The notes under the pieces: model-generated | Told to the model about the DNA's origin: nothing | What the model saw: only the letters and a program-made list of their open reading frames with translations | The model's database searches: none | Shown: positions 28,552 to 37,594 of the stretch, piece after piece | Numbering within the stretch: position 1 is the first letter of the stretch | Layout: every line of letters starts with the position of its first letter | Origin: Kineococcus xinjiangensis | GTDB taxonomy: Bacteria; Actinomycetota; Actinomycetes; Actinomycetales; Kineococcaceae | Assembly (NCBI RefSeq): GCF_002934625.1 | Contig: NZ_PTJD01000007.1 | Span: 186,001 to 250,000 of the forward strand | Reading direction: 5' to 3' | Length of the DNA: 64,000 nucleotides | Program-made: the position numbers and the translations under genes

Positions 28552-29445
28552 GTGACCTCCGACCCCAGCGGACGGCTCCCGGCGGCCTATCTGGTGCCGG
28601 GTTCCTCGTCCTTCTCCGAGTTCGTGCGCGAGCACGCCCCCGACCTGCTGCCCGCCCGCCGCCTCGCCGGCGCCCCGGCGCCCGCACCGGCCGGCGCGGG
28701 CGAGCGGGCCCCCCACGGCACGACGATCGTGGCCGCCACCTTCGACGGCGGAGACGGCGGCGGGGGAGTCGTGATGGCCGGCGACCGCCGCGCCACCGCC
28801 GGCAACCTCATCGCCCAGCGCGACATCGAGAAGGTCTTCCAGGCCGACGAGCACTCCTGCGTCGGCATCGCCGGCACCGCCGGGCTCGCCATCGAGATGG
28901 TGCGCCTCTTCCAGGTCGAGCTGGAGCACTACGAGAAGATCGAGGGCGCCCTGCTGTCCTTCGAGGGCAAGGCCAACAGGCTCTCCACGATGATCCGCGG
29001 CAACCTCGGCCTCGCCATGCAGGGCCTGGCGGTCGTGCCGCTGTTCGCCGGCATGGACCTGGCGCTGGGCCGCGGGCGCATCTTCAGCTACGACGTCACC
29101 GGCGGGCGCTACGAGGAGCTGCACCACCACAGCGTCGGCTCCGGCTCCGTCTTCGCCCGCGGGGCGCTGAAGAAGCTGTGGCGCCCCGGCCTCGACGCCG
29201 ACGGCGCCGTCCGCGTCGCCGTCGAGGCACTGTGGGACGCCGCCGACGACGACTCCGCCACCGGCGGGCCCGACCTGGTCCGCCGCATCTGGCCCGTGGT
29301 GGCCGTCGTCACCGCCGAGGGGTTCCGCCGCGTCGGCGAGGAGGAGCTGGAAGCCGTGGTCACCGACGTCGTCGCCCGCCGCCACGGCGACCCGGGCGGC
29401 TCCCGGGCCCTCCTGCGCGCGCAGGACGGGGGTGAGTCCGCATGA
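28552..29445 (+). CDS. prcB: 20S proteasome beta subunit
   Basis: PrcB is the catalytic subunit of the proteasome core. The 297-residue precursor has a 56-residue propeptide; cleavage at HG|TT exposes Thr57 as the N-terminal nucleophile. The segments [13 protein letters not shown] and IEKVF (with the catalytic Lys) and [13 protein letters not shown] match the family. Blocks [12 protein letters not shown] and [15 protein letters not shown] are nearly identical to mycobacterial PrcB. The stop overlaps the prcA start (ATGA). Confidence 0.97.
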   Translation: MTSDPSGRLPAAYLVPGSSSFSEFVREHAPDLLPARRLAGAPAPAPAGAGERAPHGTTIVAATFDGGDGGGGVVMAGDRRATAGNLIAQRDIEKVFQADEHSCVGIAGTAGLAIEMVRLFQVELEHYEKIEGALLSFEGKANRLSTMIRGNLGLAMQGLAVVPLFAGMDLALGRGRIFSYDVTGGRYEELHHHSVGSGSVFARGALKKLWRPGLDADGAVRVAVEALWDAADDDSATGGPDLVRRIWPVVAVVTAEGFRRVGEEELEAVVTDVVARRHGDPGGSRALLRAQDGGESA

Positions 29446-30161
29446 GCACGCCCTTCTACGTCTCGCCCGAGCAGTTGATGAAGGACAAGGCGGACTACGC
29501 CCGCAAGGGCATCGCCCGCGGCCGCGCCGTCGTCGTCCTCGCCTACGCCGGAGGCATCGTCTTCGCCTCGGAGAACCCCTCCCGCGCACTGCACAAGATC
29601 TCCGAGATCTACGACCGCGTCGCCTTCGCCGCCGTTGGCAAGTACAACGAGTTCGAGAACCTGCGCGTGGGCGGGGTCCGCTACGCCGACCTGCGCGGCT
29701 ACTCCTACGACCGCAGCGACGTCACCGCCCGCGGCCTGGCCAACGTCTACGCCCAGACCCTCGGCACCATCTTCACCACCGAGTCCAAGCCGTACGAGGT
29801 CGAGCTGGTCGTCGCCGAGGTCGGGGCCACCCCGGCCGCGGACCAGATCTACCGCCTCACCTACGACGGCTCCGTCGCCGACGAGCACGGCTTCGTCGCC
29901 ATGGGCGGCTCCGCCGAGCAGATCGGCGCCAAGCTCGGCGAGCGCTGGAGCGAGGGTCTGGACCTCGGCGCCGCCCTGCGCCTGGCCGTGGAGGCCCTGG
30001 GCTCCGACGCGGCCGCGGAGGCCGCGGGCGGCGGCCCCCGCGCCATCGGCCCCGAGCAGCTGGAGGTCGCGATCCTCGACCGCACCCGGACCCGGCGCAC
30101 GTTCCGCCGCCTCACCGGGCCGGTGCTCGCCGCGGCGCTGTCCGCCCCCACGGGCGGCTGA
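29442..30161 (+). CDS. prcA: 20S proteasome alpha subunit
   Basis: PrcA forms the outer, non-catalytic rings and the gate that ARC opens. The 239-residue protein begins with the conserved gate segment ([20 protein letters not shown]) and includes [17 protein letters not shown]. The Ala/Gly-rich part near residue 185-200 is variable in the family. It is translationally coupled to prcB by a four-base overlap and is followed by a strong hairpin before pafA. Confidence 0.97.
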   Translation: MSTPFYVSPEQLMKDKADYARKGIARGRAVVVLAYAGGIVFASENPSRALHKISEIYDRVAFAAVGKYNEFENLRVGGVRYADLRGYSYDRSDVTARGLANVYAQTLGTIFTTESKPYEVELVVAEVGATPAADQIYRLTYDGSVADEHGFVAMGGSAEQIGAKLGERWSEGLDLGAALRLAVEALGSDAAAEAAGGGPRAIGPEQLEVAILDRTRTRRTFRRLTGPVLAAALSAPTGG

Positions 30162-30202
30162 GCCGAGCGCACGGGCCCGCCCGCGCCCCCGTCACCACCA
30201 CG

Positions 30203-30238
30203 GCCCCGGTCCGGCGCTTCACAGCGCCGAACCGGGGC
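30203..30238. terminator. Strong hairpin between prcA and pafA
   Basis: Sixteen-base arms (30203-30218, 30223-30238) pair with a single C/A mismatch around the tetraloop TCAC. It lies 41 bases after the prcA stop and ten bases before the pafA -10 box. It probably ends the prcBA message. Confidence 0.85.
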
Positions 30239-30247
30239 ACTCGTGCC

Positions 30248-30253
30248 TATGGT
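30248..30253 (+). promoter_or_regulatory. -10 box of leaderless pafA
   Basis: TATGGT lies six bases before ATG 30260, with no Shine-Dalgarno sequence. Confidence 0.7.
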
Positions 30254-30259
30254 GGGGAC

Positions 30260-31621
30260 ATGGACCGCCGGATCTTCGGCCTCGAAACGGAGTTCGGCGT
30301 CACGTGCGCCTTCGAGGGCCAGCGCAAGCTGTCCCCCGACGAGGTCGCCCGCTACCTGTTCCGCAAGGTCGTCTCCTGGGGCCGCTCCAGCAACGTCTTC
30401 CTCAAGAACGGCGCCCGCCTCTACCTCGACGTCGGCTCCCACCCGGAGTACGCCACGCCCGAGTGCGACGACGTCCGCCAGCTCGTCGTCCACGACCGCG
30501 CGGGAGAGCGGACCCTGGAGGGGCTGCTCACCGACGCCGAACGGCGCCTGCACGAGGAGGGCATCCGCGGCGAGGTCTACCTCTTCAAGAACAACACCGA
30601 CTCGGCGGGCAACTCCTACGGCTGCCACGAGAACTACCTCGTCTCCCGCCACGGGGAGTTCTCCCGCCTCTCCGACGCCCTCATCCCCTTCCTGGTCACC
30701 CGCCAGCTCGTCGTGGGCGCGGGCAAGGTCGTGCAGACCCCGCGAGGCGCGGCGTACTCCCTCTCGCAGCGGGCCGACCACATCTGGGAGGGCATCTCCT
30801 CGGCCACCACCCGCAGCCGTCCCATCATCAACACCCGCGACGAACCGCACGCCGACGCCGAGCGCTACCGCCGCCTGCACGTCATCGTCGGCGACTCCAA
30901 CATGTCGGAGACGACGACGCTGCTGAAGGTGGGCGCCACCGACCTGGTGCTGCGCCTCATCGAGACCGGCGCCGCCCTGCGCGACATGACGCTGGAGAAC
31001 CCCATCCGGGCCATCCGCGAGATCAGCCACGACACCACCGGCCGCCGCCCCCTCAAGCTCGCCAACGGCCGCGAGGCCTCCGCCCTGGAGATCCAGGAGG
31101 AGTACCTCACCTGCGCCAAGGCCTTCGTCGAGGGCCAGGGCCTCCAGACGCCCACCGTCAAGCGGGTGCTCGACCTGTGGGAGCGGGCGCTGCTGGCCGT
31201 GCGCAGCCAGGACCTCTCACTGGTGGAGCGAGAGGTGGACTGGGTCATCAAGAAGCGCCTCCTGGAGCGCTACATGGCCAAGCACGACCTCACCCTCAGC
31301 TCCCCGCGCATCGCGCGCCTCGACCTGGCCTACCACGACATCCACCGCAAGCGCGGCCTGCACTACCTGCTCACCGCCCGCGGCCTCGCCGAGCGCGTCT
31401 GCCACGACCTGGAGGTCTTCGAGGCCACCGCCGTGCCGCCGCAGACGACCCGGGCCAAGCTGCGCGGGGACTTCGTGCGCGCCGCGCAGGCCAAGCACCG
31501 CGACTTCACCGTCGACTGGGTGCACCTCAAGCTCAACGACCAGGCGCAGCGCACCGTGCTGTGCAAGGACCCCTTCCGCTCCGTCGACGAGCGCGTGGAA
31601 CGGCTCATCGAGAGCATGTGA
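30260..31621 (+). CDS. pafA: Pup-protein ligase
   Basis: PafA uses ATP to phosphorylate the C-terminal Glu of Pup and joins it to a lysine of the target. The 453-residue protein begins with GLETEFGV (7-14) and has the catalytic Asp57 in [16 protein letters not shown]. It lacks the Dop-loop, which separates it from the Dop paralogue at 17.6 kb. ATG 30260 is chosen because it follows the -10 box by six bases; the open frame upstream runs through prcA in another frame. Confidence 0.97.
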   Translation: MDRRIFGLETEFGVTCAFEGQRKLSPDEVARYLFRKVVSWGRSSNVFLKNGARLYLDVGSHPEYATPECDDVRQLVVHDRAGERTLEGLLTDAERRLHEEGIRGEVYLFKNNTDSAGNSYGCHENYLVSRHGEFSRLSDALIPFLVTRQLVVGAGKVVQTPRGAAYSLSQRADHIWEGISSATTRSRPIINTRDEPHADAERYRRLHVIVGDSNMSETTTLLKVGATDLVLRLIETGAALRDMTLENPIRAIREISHDTTGRRPLKLANGREASALEIQEEYLTCAKAFVEGQGLQTPTVKRVLDLWERALLAVRSQDLSLVEREVDWVIKKRLLERYMAKHDLTLSSPRIARLDLAYHDIHRKRGLHYLLTARGLAERVCHDLEVFEATAVPPQTTRAKLRGDFVRAAQAKHRDFTVDWVHLKLNDQAQRTVLCKDPFRSVDERVERLIESM

Positions 31622-31655
31622 GGCCCGCGCCCAGGTTCCTCCCAGGTGCCGTGGC

Positions 31656-31661
31656 TAGGCT
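31656..31661 (+). promoter_or_regulatory. Possible -10 box for the FKBP lipoprotein gene
   Basis: TAGGCT lies between pafA and the FKBP gene; a start near 31668 would leave an 80-base leader. No matching -35 is seen. Confidence 0.4.
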
Positions 31662-31748
31662 GGCCCGGATCGAGGGCCGACGTCGCTCCGGCGCCGCGAG
31701 GCCCTGCCAGCCGACCTCCTGACTGCCGAACCCCTGCGAGGACCTTTC

Positions 31749-32756
31749 GTGCGCCGCCTCACCGCCCTGCCCATCGCCGTCGTGCTCGCGCTCGCCGGGT
31801 GCGCCTCGCAGCCGGAGTCGACGCCGGCGCCCAGCGAGTCCAGCCCCCCCAGTCCGACCAGCCCTGCGGAGCAGACCCCCGAGCCGCAGGTGACCCCCGC
31901 CGCCGAGGACCCCTCGCTCGGTGTGGAGGTCACGGGCGCCCCCGACGCCAAGCCCGAGGTGAAGATCACCACGCCGCTGTCGGTCGAGGACTCCGTCCGC
32001 AAGATCGTCACCAAGGGCGAGGGGGAGCCCGTCGACCTCGGCGACAACGTCGTCCTGAACTTCAGCCTGTACAACGGCCGCGACGGCGCCGAGCTGGACA
32101 GCACCTACGGTGCCGCCCCGCAGACCTTCCCCATCACCGAGGGCCTCCTGCGCGGCGTGGCCAGCGGCCTGCTCGGCGCCCACGTCGGCGACCGCCTCGC
32201 CATCGCCATCGCCCCCGACGAGGGCTTCGGCGAGCGCGCGACCAGCAACTACCCCGGCCTCAACCCGGACGACACCATGGTCCTCGTCGCCGACCTGCAG
32301 CGCGCCTACACGCCGCTGCAGCAGGCCGAGGGCGAGGCCGTGCCCGCCAAGCCGGGCCTGCCCACCGTCGAGACCGACGACGAGGGCAAGGTCACGGGCA
32401 TCACCGTGCCCGAGGACGCCAAGACGCCGCCCACCGAGCTCGTCGTGCAGCCCCTCATCCAGGGGTCCGGCCCGAAGGTGGAGGCCGGGCAGCGCATCAC
32501 CGTGCACTACACCGGCGTGCGCCTGGAGGACGGGGAGAAGTTCGACTCCTCCTGGGACAAGGGCCAGCCGTTCCCGACGGTCATCGGCCAGGGCCAGGTC
32601 ATCGCCGGCTGGGACCAGGGCCTCGTCGGGCAGAACGTCGGCAGCCGCGTGCTGCTGGTGATCCCCCAGGAACTCGCCTACGCCGACGCCAAGCCCGGCG
32701 ACGCCCAGCCCTCCGGCCCGCTCGTCTTCGTCGTCGACATCCTCGACGCCCAGTGA
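31749..32756 (+). CDS. FKBP-type peptidyl-prolyl isomerase lipoprotein, two FKBP domains
   Basis: The 335-residue protein has a short lipoprotein signal (LAGC, Cys18) and a Pro/Ser/Thr linker. The first FKBP domain (about 90-190) is divergent and has lost several aromatic pocket residues. The second (about 220-335) keeps VHYTGVRLEDGEKFDSSWD and VIAGWDQGLVGQNVGSRVLL. It should act as a folding helper at the outer face of the membrane. GTG 31749 has GAGGA upstream. Confidence 0.92.
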   Translation: MRRLTALPIAVVLALAGCASQPESTPAPSESSPPSPTSPAEQTPEPQVTPAAEDPSLGVEVTGAPDAKPEVKITTPLSVEDSVRKIVTKGEGEPVDLGDNVVLNFSLYNGRDGAELDSTYGAAPQTFPITEGLLRGVASGLLGAHVGDRLAIAIAPDEGFGERATSNYPGLNPDDTMVLVADLQRAYTPLQQAEGEAVPAKPGLPTVETDDEGKVTGITVPEDAKTPPTELVVQPLIQGSGPKVEAGQRITVHYTGVRLEDGEKFDSSWDKGQPFPTVIGQGQVIAGWDQGLVGQNVGSRVLLVIPQELAYADAKPGDAQPSGPLVFVVDILDAQ

Positions 32757-32763
32757 CCGAGCC

Positions 32764-32798
32764 GCCGGGGCCCGCCGCACCCCGCGGCGGGCCCCGGC
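32764..32798. terminator. Perfect 15-bp hairpin between the two FKBP genes
   Basis: Arms 32764-32778 and 32784-32798 pair perfectly around a 5-base loop, eight bases after the first FKBP stop. It is probably a terminator or attenuator. Confidence 0.85.
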
Positions 32799-32851
32799 GC
32801 GCCGTCCGCCCCGACCCTGACCCCGCACCACCGCACCCCCTGAGGAGAGCC

Positions 32852-33229
32852 GTGCCCGAGCTCAGCAAGCCCGAGGTCGACTTCCCCGTCGGCCAGCCGC
32901 CCGCCGACCTGGAGATCACCGACATCACCGTCGGCGACGGCCCGGAGGCGGTGCCCGGCAGCACCGTCACCACCCACTACGTCGGCGTGGCCTTCTCCAC
33001 CGGCGAGGAGTTCGACGCCTCCTGGAACCGCGGCGAGCCGCTGGAGTTCCCCCTCGGCCGCGGCATGGTCATCGCCGGCTGGGACCGGGGCATCGCCGGC
33101 ATGCGCGTCGGCGGCCGCCGCCGCCTCGTCATCCCCGCGGAGCTGGCCTACGGCGAGCGCGGCGCCGGTTCCGTCATCAAGCCCGGTGAGACGCTGATCT
33201 TCGTCGTCGACCTCGTCGGCGTGCGCTGA
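32852..33229 (+). CDS. Cytoplasmic FKBP-type peptidyl-prolyl isomerase
   Basis: The 125-residue single-domain FKBP has THYVGVAFSTGEEFDASWNR, FPLGRGMVIAGWDRG and YGERGAGSVIKPGETLIFVV, with the pocket aromatics intact. There is no signal peptide. GTG 32852 has GAGGAGAG at 32842-32849. FKBPs of this type commonly lie just after pafA in actinobacteria. Confidence 0.95.
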   Translation: MPELSKPEVDFPVGQPPADLEITDITVGDGPEAVPGSTVTTHYVGVAFSTGEEFDASWNRGEPLEFPLGRGMVIAGWDRGIAGMRVGGRRRLVIPAELAYGERGAGSVIKPGETLIFVVDLVGVR

Positions 33230-33248
33230 CAGCACCGCAGCCCGCACC

Positions 33249-33311
33249 CGGGGCGGGGACGTCGAGCGCGCAGGGCACGCCGGTGCCCCGCCGCCCGACG
33301 TCCCCGCCCCG
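33249..33311. terminator. Nested bidirectional terminator
   Basis: An outer 16-bp perfect stem (33249-33264 with 33296-33311) encloses a second 6-bp hairpin (GGGCAC/GTGCCC, 33273-33288). It lies between the convergent FKBP and DUF3866 genes and can serve both. Confidence 0.85.
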
Positions 33312-33327
33312 CGGTGCTCCCGGCGCC

Positions 33328-34476
33328 TCAGTCGAGCAGCTCCGCCGCGTGCCGGCCCGCCGCCGCGGCCGCCAGGAACGCCGCCCGGTCACCGGCCAGG
33401 TCGCGGCCCATCGTCGACAGACGCACCGGGCAGCCCGCCAGCGCCTCGTCCAGTCCCGCGCCCCGCACCGCCACCAGCCGGTGCGGCTGCACCCGCGGCC
33501 CCGACGGCGCGCACAGGGCCGCCGCCTGCGCCCGCACCCCGTCCCAGAAGGCGCCCGCCTCGTCCGGCACCACCACGTCCACCGGGGCCAGCGCCACCCG
33601 CCCCACGCTCGTCGCCGAGTGGTGCGACACCCCCCGGTGGCGCCCCCGGGCATCGGCCTGCGACACCCGCAGCGCCGCCACCGCCCGTCCCCGCAGCACC
33701 GACGCGGCGTTGAGCGCCTCGCCCACCGCCACCCCCGAGAAGCCCCAGCGCGTGCCCGTGCCCAGGTTCCCCGGGCCCTGCGCCACCACCGCGACGTCCG
33801 CCCCGGCCACCAGCCGCGCCGCCAGCAGGCCCGAGTGCACGCTCACCGCCTCCAGGTCCCCGCCGAAGGCCTGCCCGGCCGTGACGCACGCCGCCAGCCA
33901 GCCCGCCTCCCGCAGCCCCGCCACCGCCCGGGAGAACGCCGCCGGCAGCGCCCCCCCGTCCGTCATGACGTAGGCCACCCGCGCGCCCGGGCGACGCTCC
34001 AGCAGCCCCGCCAGCACCGCCGGCACCGCCGAGTGCAGGTCCGCCACCACCACCGGCATCCCGCCGAGGTCGTCGGCTTCCCGCAGCAGCCCGTGGTGGG
34101 GCGACTCCTGCTCGTCGGCCCCCAGCACCATCGCCTGCAGCGGCGTGTAGCGCGCCTTCACCAGGTGCCCCGGTCCGCGCGGTGCCTCCGCGGGCAGCCG
34201 CTCCGGCAGGGCCACCACCAGGGCGTAGCCGCCGGTGCCCAGGCCGCGCTCCAGCGCCGCGGTGTTGAGCAGCACCCGGTCCCCGACGGCCGGCTCACCC
34301 ACGAGGCCGGGATGGGCCAGCGCCCGCACCTGGGCCCCCGCGGGCAGCCCGCCCGCGCCCTCCGCCGCCTCCGGACCGGGCGCGGCGCCGCGGGCGTCGA
34401 GCTCCACCCGGCACTCCTGCGCCCCCGGCCACGCACGGCCCAGCTCCAGCACCCGCCCCGATCGCCAGCGCACCAC
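33328..34476 (-). CDS. DUF3866-family protein
   Basis: This 382-residue protein belongs to a conserved actinobacterial family of unknown function that is often found beside pafB-pafC. Visible features are HPGLVGEP, an ADLHSAVPAVLAGL block, and GPGNLGTGTRWGFSG, which looks like a phosphate- or nucleotide-binding loop. No signal peptide or membrane segment is seen. GTG 34476 lies six bases after TAGGGT. It is divergent from pafB, with 68 bases between the starts. Confidence 0.8.
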   Translation of the reverse strand: MVRWRSGRVLELGRAWPGAQECRVELDARGAAPGPEAAEGAGGLPAGAQVRALAHPGLVGEPAVGDRVLLNTAALERGLGTGGYALVVALPERLPAEAPRGPGHLVKARYTPLQAMVLGADEQESPHHGLLREADDLGGMPVVVADLHSAVPAVLAGLLERRPGARVAYVMTDGGALPAAFSRAVAGLREAGWLAACVTAGQAFGGDLEAVSVHSGLLAARLVAGADVAVVAQGPGNLGTGTRWGFSGVAVGEALNAASVLRGRAVAALRVSQADARGRHRGVSHHSATSVGRVALAPVDVVVPDEAGAFWDGVRAQAAALCAPSGPRVQPHRLVAVRGAGLDEALAGCPVRLSTMGRDLAGDRAAFLAAAAAGRHAAELLD

Positions 34477-34482
34477 GGGACG

Positions 34483-34488
34483 ACCCTA
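34483..34488 (-). promoter_or_regulatory. -10 box of leaderless DUF3866 gene
   Basis: TAGGGT on the minus strand lies six bases before GTG 34476. Confidence 0.7.
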
Positions 34489-34529
34489 GGGGCTGCCCGG
34501 CCCGCCCTGGCGGCGGCGCCCGGCTCCGG

Positions 34530-34535
34530 TAGCGT
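34530..34535 (+). promoter_or_regulatory. -10 box of pafB
   Basis: TAGCGT lies nine bases before ATG 34545, leaving at most two or three leader bases. No Shine-Dalgarno sequence is present. Confidence 0.65.
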
Positions 34536-34544
34536 TCCGCAACG

Positions 34545-35576
34545 ATGGTCAACCCCAACGCCAGCCGGCGCACCGAGCGGCTGCTGAACCTCGTCATCGC
34601 CCTGTCCGCCACCCGCCGGTGGCTGACCAAGGAGCAGATCCGGCGTGCCGTGCCCCAGTACGACGACTGCGCCACCACCGTCGCCTTCGAGCGGATGTTC
34701 GAGCGCGACAAGGAGGACCTGCGCGAGCTCGGCATCCCGCTGTCCACCGGCGGGGAGGACGTCCTGTTCGGCGATGAGCAGGGCTACCGCATCGACCGCG
34801 ACGCCTACGCCCTGCCCGACATCGCCTTCACCCCCGGTGAGCTCGCCGTGCTGTCCCTGGCCAGCCGCGTCTGGCAGCAGGCCAGCCTCGCCGGTCCCGC
34901 CACCCGCGCCCTGGTGAAGCTGCGCAGCCTGGGCGTGGAGGCCGACGAGTCCTCCCTCGTCGGCCTGGAGCCGCGGGTGCGCACCAGCGAACCGGCGTTC
35001 GAGCCGCTCTACGCCGCGGCCCGCGACCGCGCCCCCGTCACCTTCGAGTACCGCCGTGCCGACGGTGAGCCCGCCCAGCGCGCCGTGGAGCCGTGGGCCA
35101 TCGTCAGCTGGCACGGGCGCTGGTACCTGGTCGGCCACGACCGCGACCGGGGAGCCAGCCGCGTGTTCCGGCTCTCCCGCATCCAGGGGGCGGTGCGCCG
35201 CATCGGCAAGCCCGGCTCCTACGAGGTCCCCGCGGACCTGGACCCGCGCTCGGTCGTCGGCGCCACCGTGCGCGAGCGCGCGCCGCAGGCCGCGGTGCTG
35301 CGGGTGCGCTCGGGCGCGGGCCTGGCGCTGCGGCGGCGGGCGCGCAGCGTCGAGGCGGCCGACCTGGGCGGTTTCGACGAGGTCGTCCTCGACGTGTCCG
35401 ACGTGGAGGCGGCCGCCGACGAGATCGCGGGCTTCGGCGCCGACGTGGTGGTGCTGGAGCCGGAGGACCTGCGCGCGGCGGTGCTGCGCCGGCTGCGCGG
35501 GGCACTGGCGGCCAACGGGGGCGGTTCGGGCGTGCCGGGTGCCGGCGCGGCGGCGGTACAGGGGGGTGCGGCGTGA
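34545..35576 (+). CDS. pafB: WYL-domain transcriptional activator PafB
   Basis: With PafC, this protein activates the RecA-independent DNA-damage response in mycobacteria by adapting RNA polymerase to non-consensus promoters. The 343-residue protein has an N-terminal winged helix (about 1-85), a WYL domain (EPWAIVSWHGRWYLVGHDRD, about 185) and a C-terminal WCX extension. The stop overlaps the pafC start (GTGA). Despite the name it is not part of the pupylation machinery itself. Confidence 0.95.
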   Translation: MVNPNASRRTERLLNLVIALSATRRWLTKEQIRRAVPQYDDCATTVAFERMFERDKEDLRELGIPLSTGGEDVLFGDEQGYRIDRDAYALPDIAFTPGELAVLSLASRVWQQASLAGPATRALVKLRSLGVEADESSLVGLEPRVRTSEPAFEPLYAAARDRAPVTFEYRRADGEPAQRAVEPWAIVSWHGRWYLVGHDRDRGASRVFRLSRIQGAVRRIGKPGSYEVPADLDPRSVVGATVRERAPQAAVLRVRSGAGLALRRRARSVEAADLGGFDEVVLDVSDVEAAADEIAGFGADVVVLEPEDLRAAVLRRLRGALAANGGGSGVPGAGAAAVQGGAA

Positions 35577-36565
35577 GCGGACGGGCGTCGACGGAGCGGC
35601 TGTCGAGGCTGCTGGCCATGGTGCCGTACCTGCTGCGCCATCCCGGCCTGCCGCTGGCCGAGGCCGCCGCCCACTTCGAGATCGGCGAGGACGAGCTGGT
35701 CCGCGACCTGGAGCTGCTCTTCGTCTGCGGCACCCCCGGCCACCTCCCCGACGACCTCATCGAGGCGGAGTGGGAGTCCGGCAAGGTCTACATCGGCAAC
35801 GCGGAGGCCATCGACCGGCCGTTGCGGCTGGCGGTGGACGAGGCGGTGGCGCTGCTGGTGGGGCTGCGCACCCTCGCGGAGGTCCCCGGCCTGCACGACC
35901 GCGACGCCCTGGACGGGGCGCTGGCGAAGCTGTCGGCGGCCGCCGGTGACGCCGCGCGGGCCGCGCAGTCGCTGGCGGTGGACGTGCGCGTCGACGACAC
36001 CGACCCCGGCGCGGCCGAGCAGATCCTGGCCACCTGCCGCGCGGCGCTGCGCGAGCACCGGCGGCTGCGCCTGCGCTACCTGGTGCCCTCCCGAGACGAG
36101 AGCACCGAGCGCGAGGTGGACCCGATGCGGCTGCTCACCGTCTCCGGCCGCTGGTACCTGGAGGGGTGGTGCCACCGCAGCGAGGGCGTCCGGCTGTTCC
36201 GGCTCGACCGCATCGAGGCGGCCGAGGTGCTCGACGCGGACGGCACCCCGCCTGCGCAGGCGGTCTCGCGGGACCTGGCCGAGGACCTGTTCCGGCCGAG
36301 CCCGGACGACGTCGTGGTGACCCTGGACCTGGCCCGTCAGGCGCGCTGGGTGGTGGAGTACTACCCCACGGAGTCGGTGGAGCCGGCGCCGCCGGGGGAG
36401 TGGGCTCCGGCGGAGCTGCGGGTGCGCCTGCGGGCCGCGGACACGCGCTGGGTGCGGCGCCTGCTGCTGCGTTTGGGCGACGGTGCACGCGTGGTGGACC
36501 CCCCTGGGCTCGCCGAGTCGGTGAAGGACGCAGCACACGCCGCTCTTGTCGCGTACGGTGGTTGA
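35573..36565 (+). CDS. pafC: WYL-domain transcriptional activator PafC
   Basis: The 330-residue partner of PafB has a degenerate N-terminal winged helix, a WYL domain with the blocks VDPMRLLTVSGRWYLEGW and RLFRLDRIEAAEVL, and a C-terminal WCX domain. GTG 35573 is fixed by its four-base overlap with pafB and by a GGGGGGT just upstream. The pair should form the active heterodimer. Confidence 0.95.
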   Translation: MSGRASTERLSRLLAMVPYLLRHPGLPLAEAAAHFEIGEDELVRDLELLFVCGTPGHLPDDLIEAEWESGKVYIGNAEAIDRPLRLAVDEAVALLVGLRTLAEVPGLHDRDALDGALAKLSAAAGDAARAAQSLAVDVRVDDTDPGAAEQILATCRAALREHRRLRLRYLVPSRDESTEREVDPMRLLTVSGRWYLEGWCHRSEGVRLFRLDRIEAAEVLDADGTPPAQAVSRDLAEDLFRPSPDDVVVTLDLARQARWVVEYYPTESVEPAPPGEWAPAELRVRLRAADTRWVRRLLLRLGDGARVVDPPGLAESVKDAAHAALVAYGG

Positions 36566-36614
36566 ACGGGCACCGTGAGTAGTCCACTAGGGGGCGCATT
36601 CAAGGGATCCGCCC

Positions 36615-36646
36615 CTGCTGCCGACAACTGGTGTGTCGGGCAGCAG
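36615..36646. other. Hairpin in the leader of the zinc-ribbon gene
   Basis: CTGCTGCCGACA (36615-36626) pairs with 36634-36646 with one bulged G and a 7-base loop. It lies about 40 bases before ATG 36683. A structured leader or a pafBC terminator are both possible. Confidence 0.6.
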
Positions 36647-36682
36647 GACCGCCGCCCAAGAGGACTGAGAGGTGCAACTCCC

Positions 36683-37021
36683 ATGACGACCATCAAGGCT
36701 TCGTGCCCGTGCTGCGGTGACGTCGAGCTGACCCCCAAGCAGGTCCGGCTCGTGGTCTGCACTGTGAAGTCCCGCTCCTTCTACGCCTTCAACTGCCCCA
36801 CCTGCAAGGACGAGGTCCGCAAGCCGGCCGGCGAGGACGTCGTCGCCCTGCTGGTCTCCGGCGGCGTGCCCGTCGAGCGCTGGGTCATCCCGACCGAGGC
36901 GCTGGAGGAGCACACCGGCCCCACCATCTCCTGGGACGACGTCCTCGACTTCGCTCTCGTCCTGGACTCCGTGGACGACCTGGCCGGCATCGCCGGCGAC
37001 CGTCCGCGCCGCATGGCCTGA
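36683..37021 (+). CDS. Small zinc-ribbon-like protein between pafC and tatA
   Basis: The 112-residue cytoplasmic protein has two Cys knuckles, CPCCG near residue 8 and CPTC near residue 39, which probably bind one zinc. The C-terminal half is acidic and helical. ATG 36683 has GAGAGG at 36667-36672 and gives a start right before the first knuckle. I do not know the family's role; its place in a conserved pafBC-tatAC block is the main clue. Confidence 0.8.
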   Translation: MTTIKASCPCCGDVELTPKQVRLVVCTVKSRSFYAFNCPTCKDEVRKPAGEDVVALLVSGGVPVERWVIPTEALEEHTGPTISWDDVLDFALVLDSVDDLAGIAGDRPRRMA

Positions 37022-37034
37022 CGGCCACCCCCGG

Positions 37035-37087
37035 TCCGGGACCACCGCGCGGCCAGCCGCCGCCGGCTCCGGGACCACCGCGCGGCC
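37035..37087. repeat. 20-bp direct repeat after the zinc-ribbon gene
   Basis: TCCGGGACCACCGCGCGGCC occurs at 37035-37054 and exactly again at 37068-37087, a 33-base period. The function is unknown. Confidence 0.9.
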
Positions 37088-37125
37088 CGATGGTCCGCGC
37101 CACCTGAGACACCGCTCGTCCGTGG

Positions 37126-37164
37126 AGGGCGCCGGCGGGGAGGTCCTGCTCCCGCCGGCGCCCT
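37126..37164. terminator. Terminator ahead of tatA
   Basis: Fourteen-base perfect arms (37126-37139, 37151-37164) surround an 11-base loop. It is the strongest stem between the zinc-ribbon gene and tatA. Confidence 0.8.
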
Positions 37165-37242
37165 TCGCCGTTCCGGGGCGGCACCGCCCGACACCCCGAG
37201 CCGTTCGTCGCCCGGACGGCTCGCGGCCCCCCGGCCGCGGCA

Positions 37243-37248
37243 TAGGAT
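37243..37248 (+). promoter_or_regulatory. Possible -10 box of tatA
   Basis: TAGGAT would give a start near 37255 and a leader of about 24 bases that holds AGGAGG. No clear -35. Confidence 0.5.
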
Positions 37249-37278
37249 GCTGCTGTCCCGCCCGAGTCAGGAGGACTC

Positions 37279-37566
37279 ATGTTCAACCGGCTTCTCGACA
37301 GCCCTGTGCACCTGATCATCCTGCTCGTCCTCGTGCTGCTCCTCTTCGGCGCCAAGCGCCTGCCCGACGCCGCCCGCGGCCTCGGCCGCTCGCTGCGCAT
37401 CTTCAAGAGCGAGGTCAAGGAGATGAAGCGGGACGACGCGCCGCCGAGCGCTGACAGCTCCGCCCCGCTCGAGGGCCGCGTGGTCGTCGACACCGACGCC
37501 CCCAAGCACACCCCCTCGGGCTCGCACACCGGTGCGCCCGGCTCCGACCCCCACCGCAACGCCTGA
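37279..37566 (+). CDS. tatA: Twin-arginine translocase subunit TatA
   Basis: The 95-residue protein has one N-terminal transmembrane helix (about 9-24), the hinge [14 protein letters not shown], an amphipathic helix and a disordered acidic tail. It forms the protein-conducting part of the Tat pathway with TatC encoded next. ATG 37279 has AGGAGG upstream. No tatB gene is in the window. Confidence 0.95.
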   Translation: MFNRLLDSPVHLIILLVLVLLLFGAKRLPDAARGLGRSLRIFKSEVKEMKRDDAPPSADSSAPLEGRVVVDTDAPKHTPSGSHTGAPGSDPHRNA

Positions 37567-37594
37567 ACCCCCGCGCCGCCTGCCGGGCTGACCT

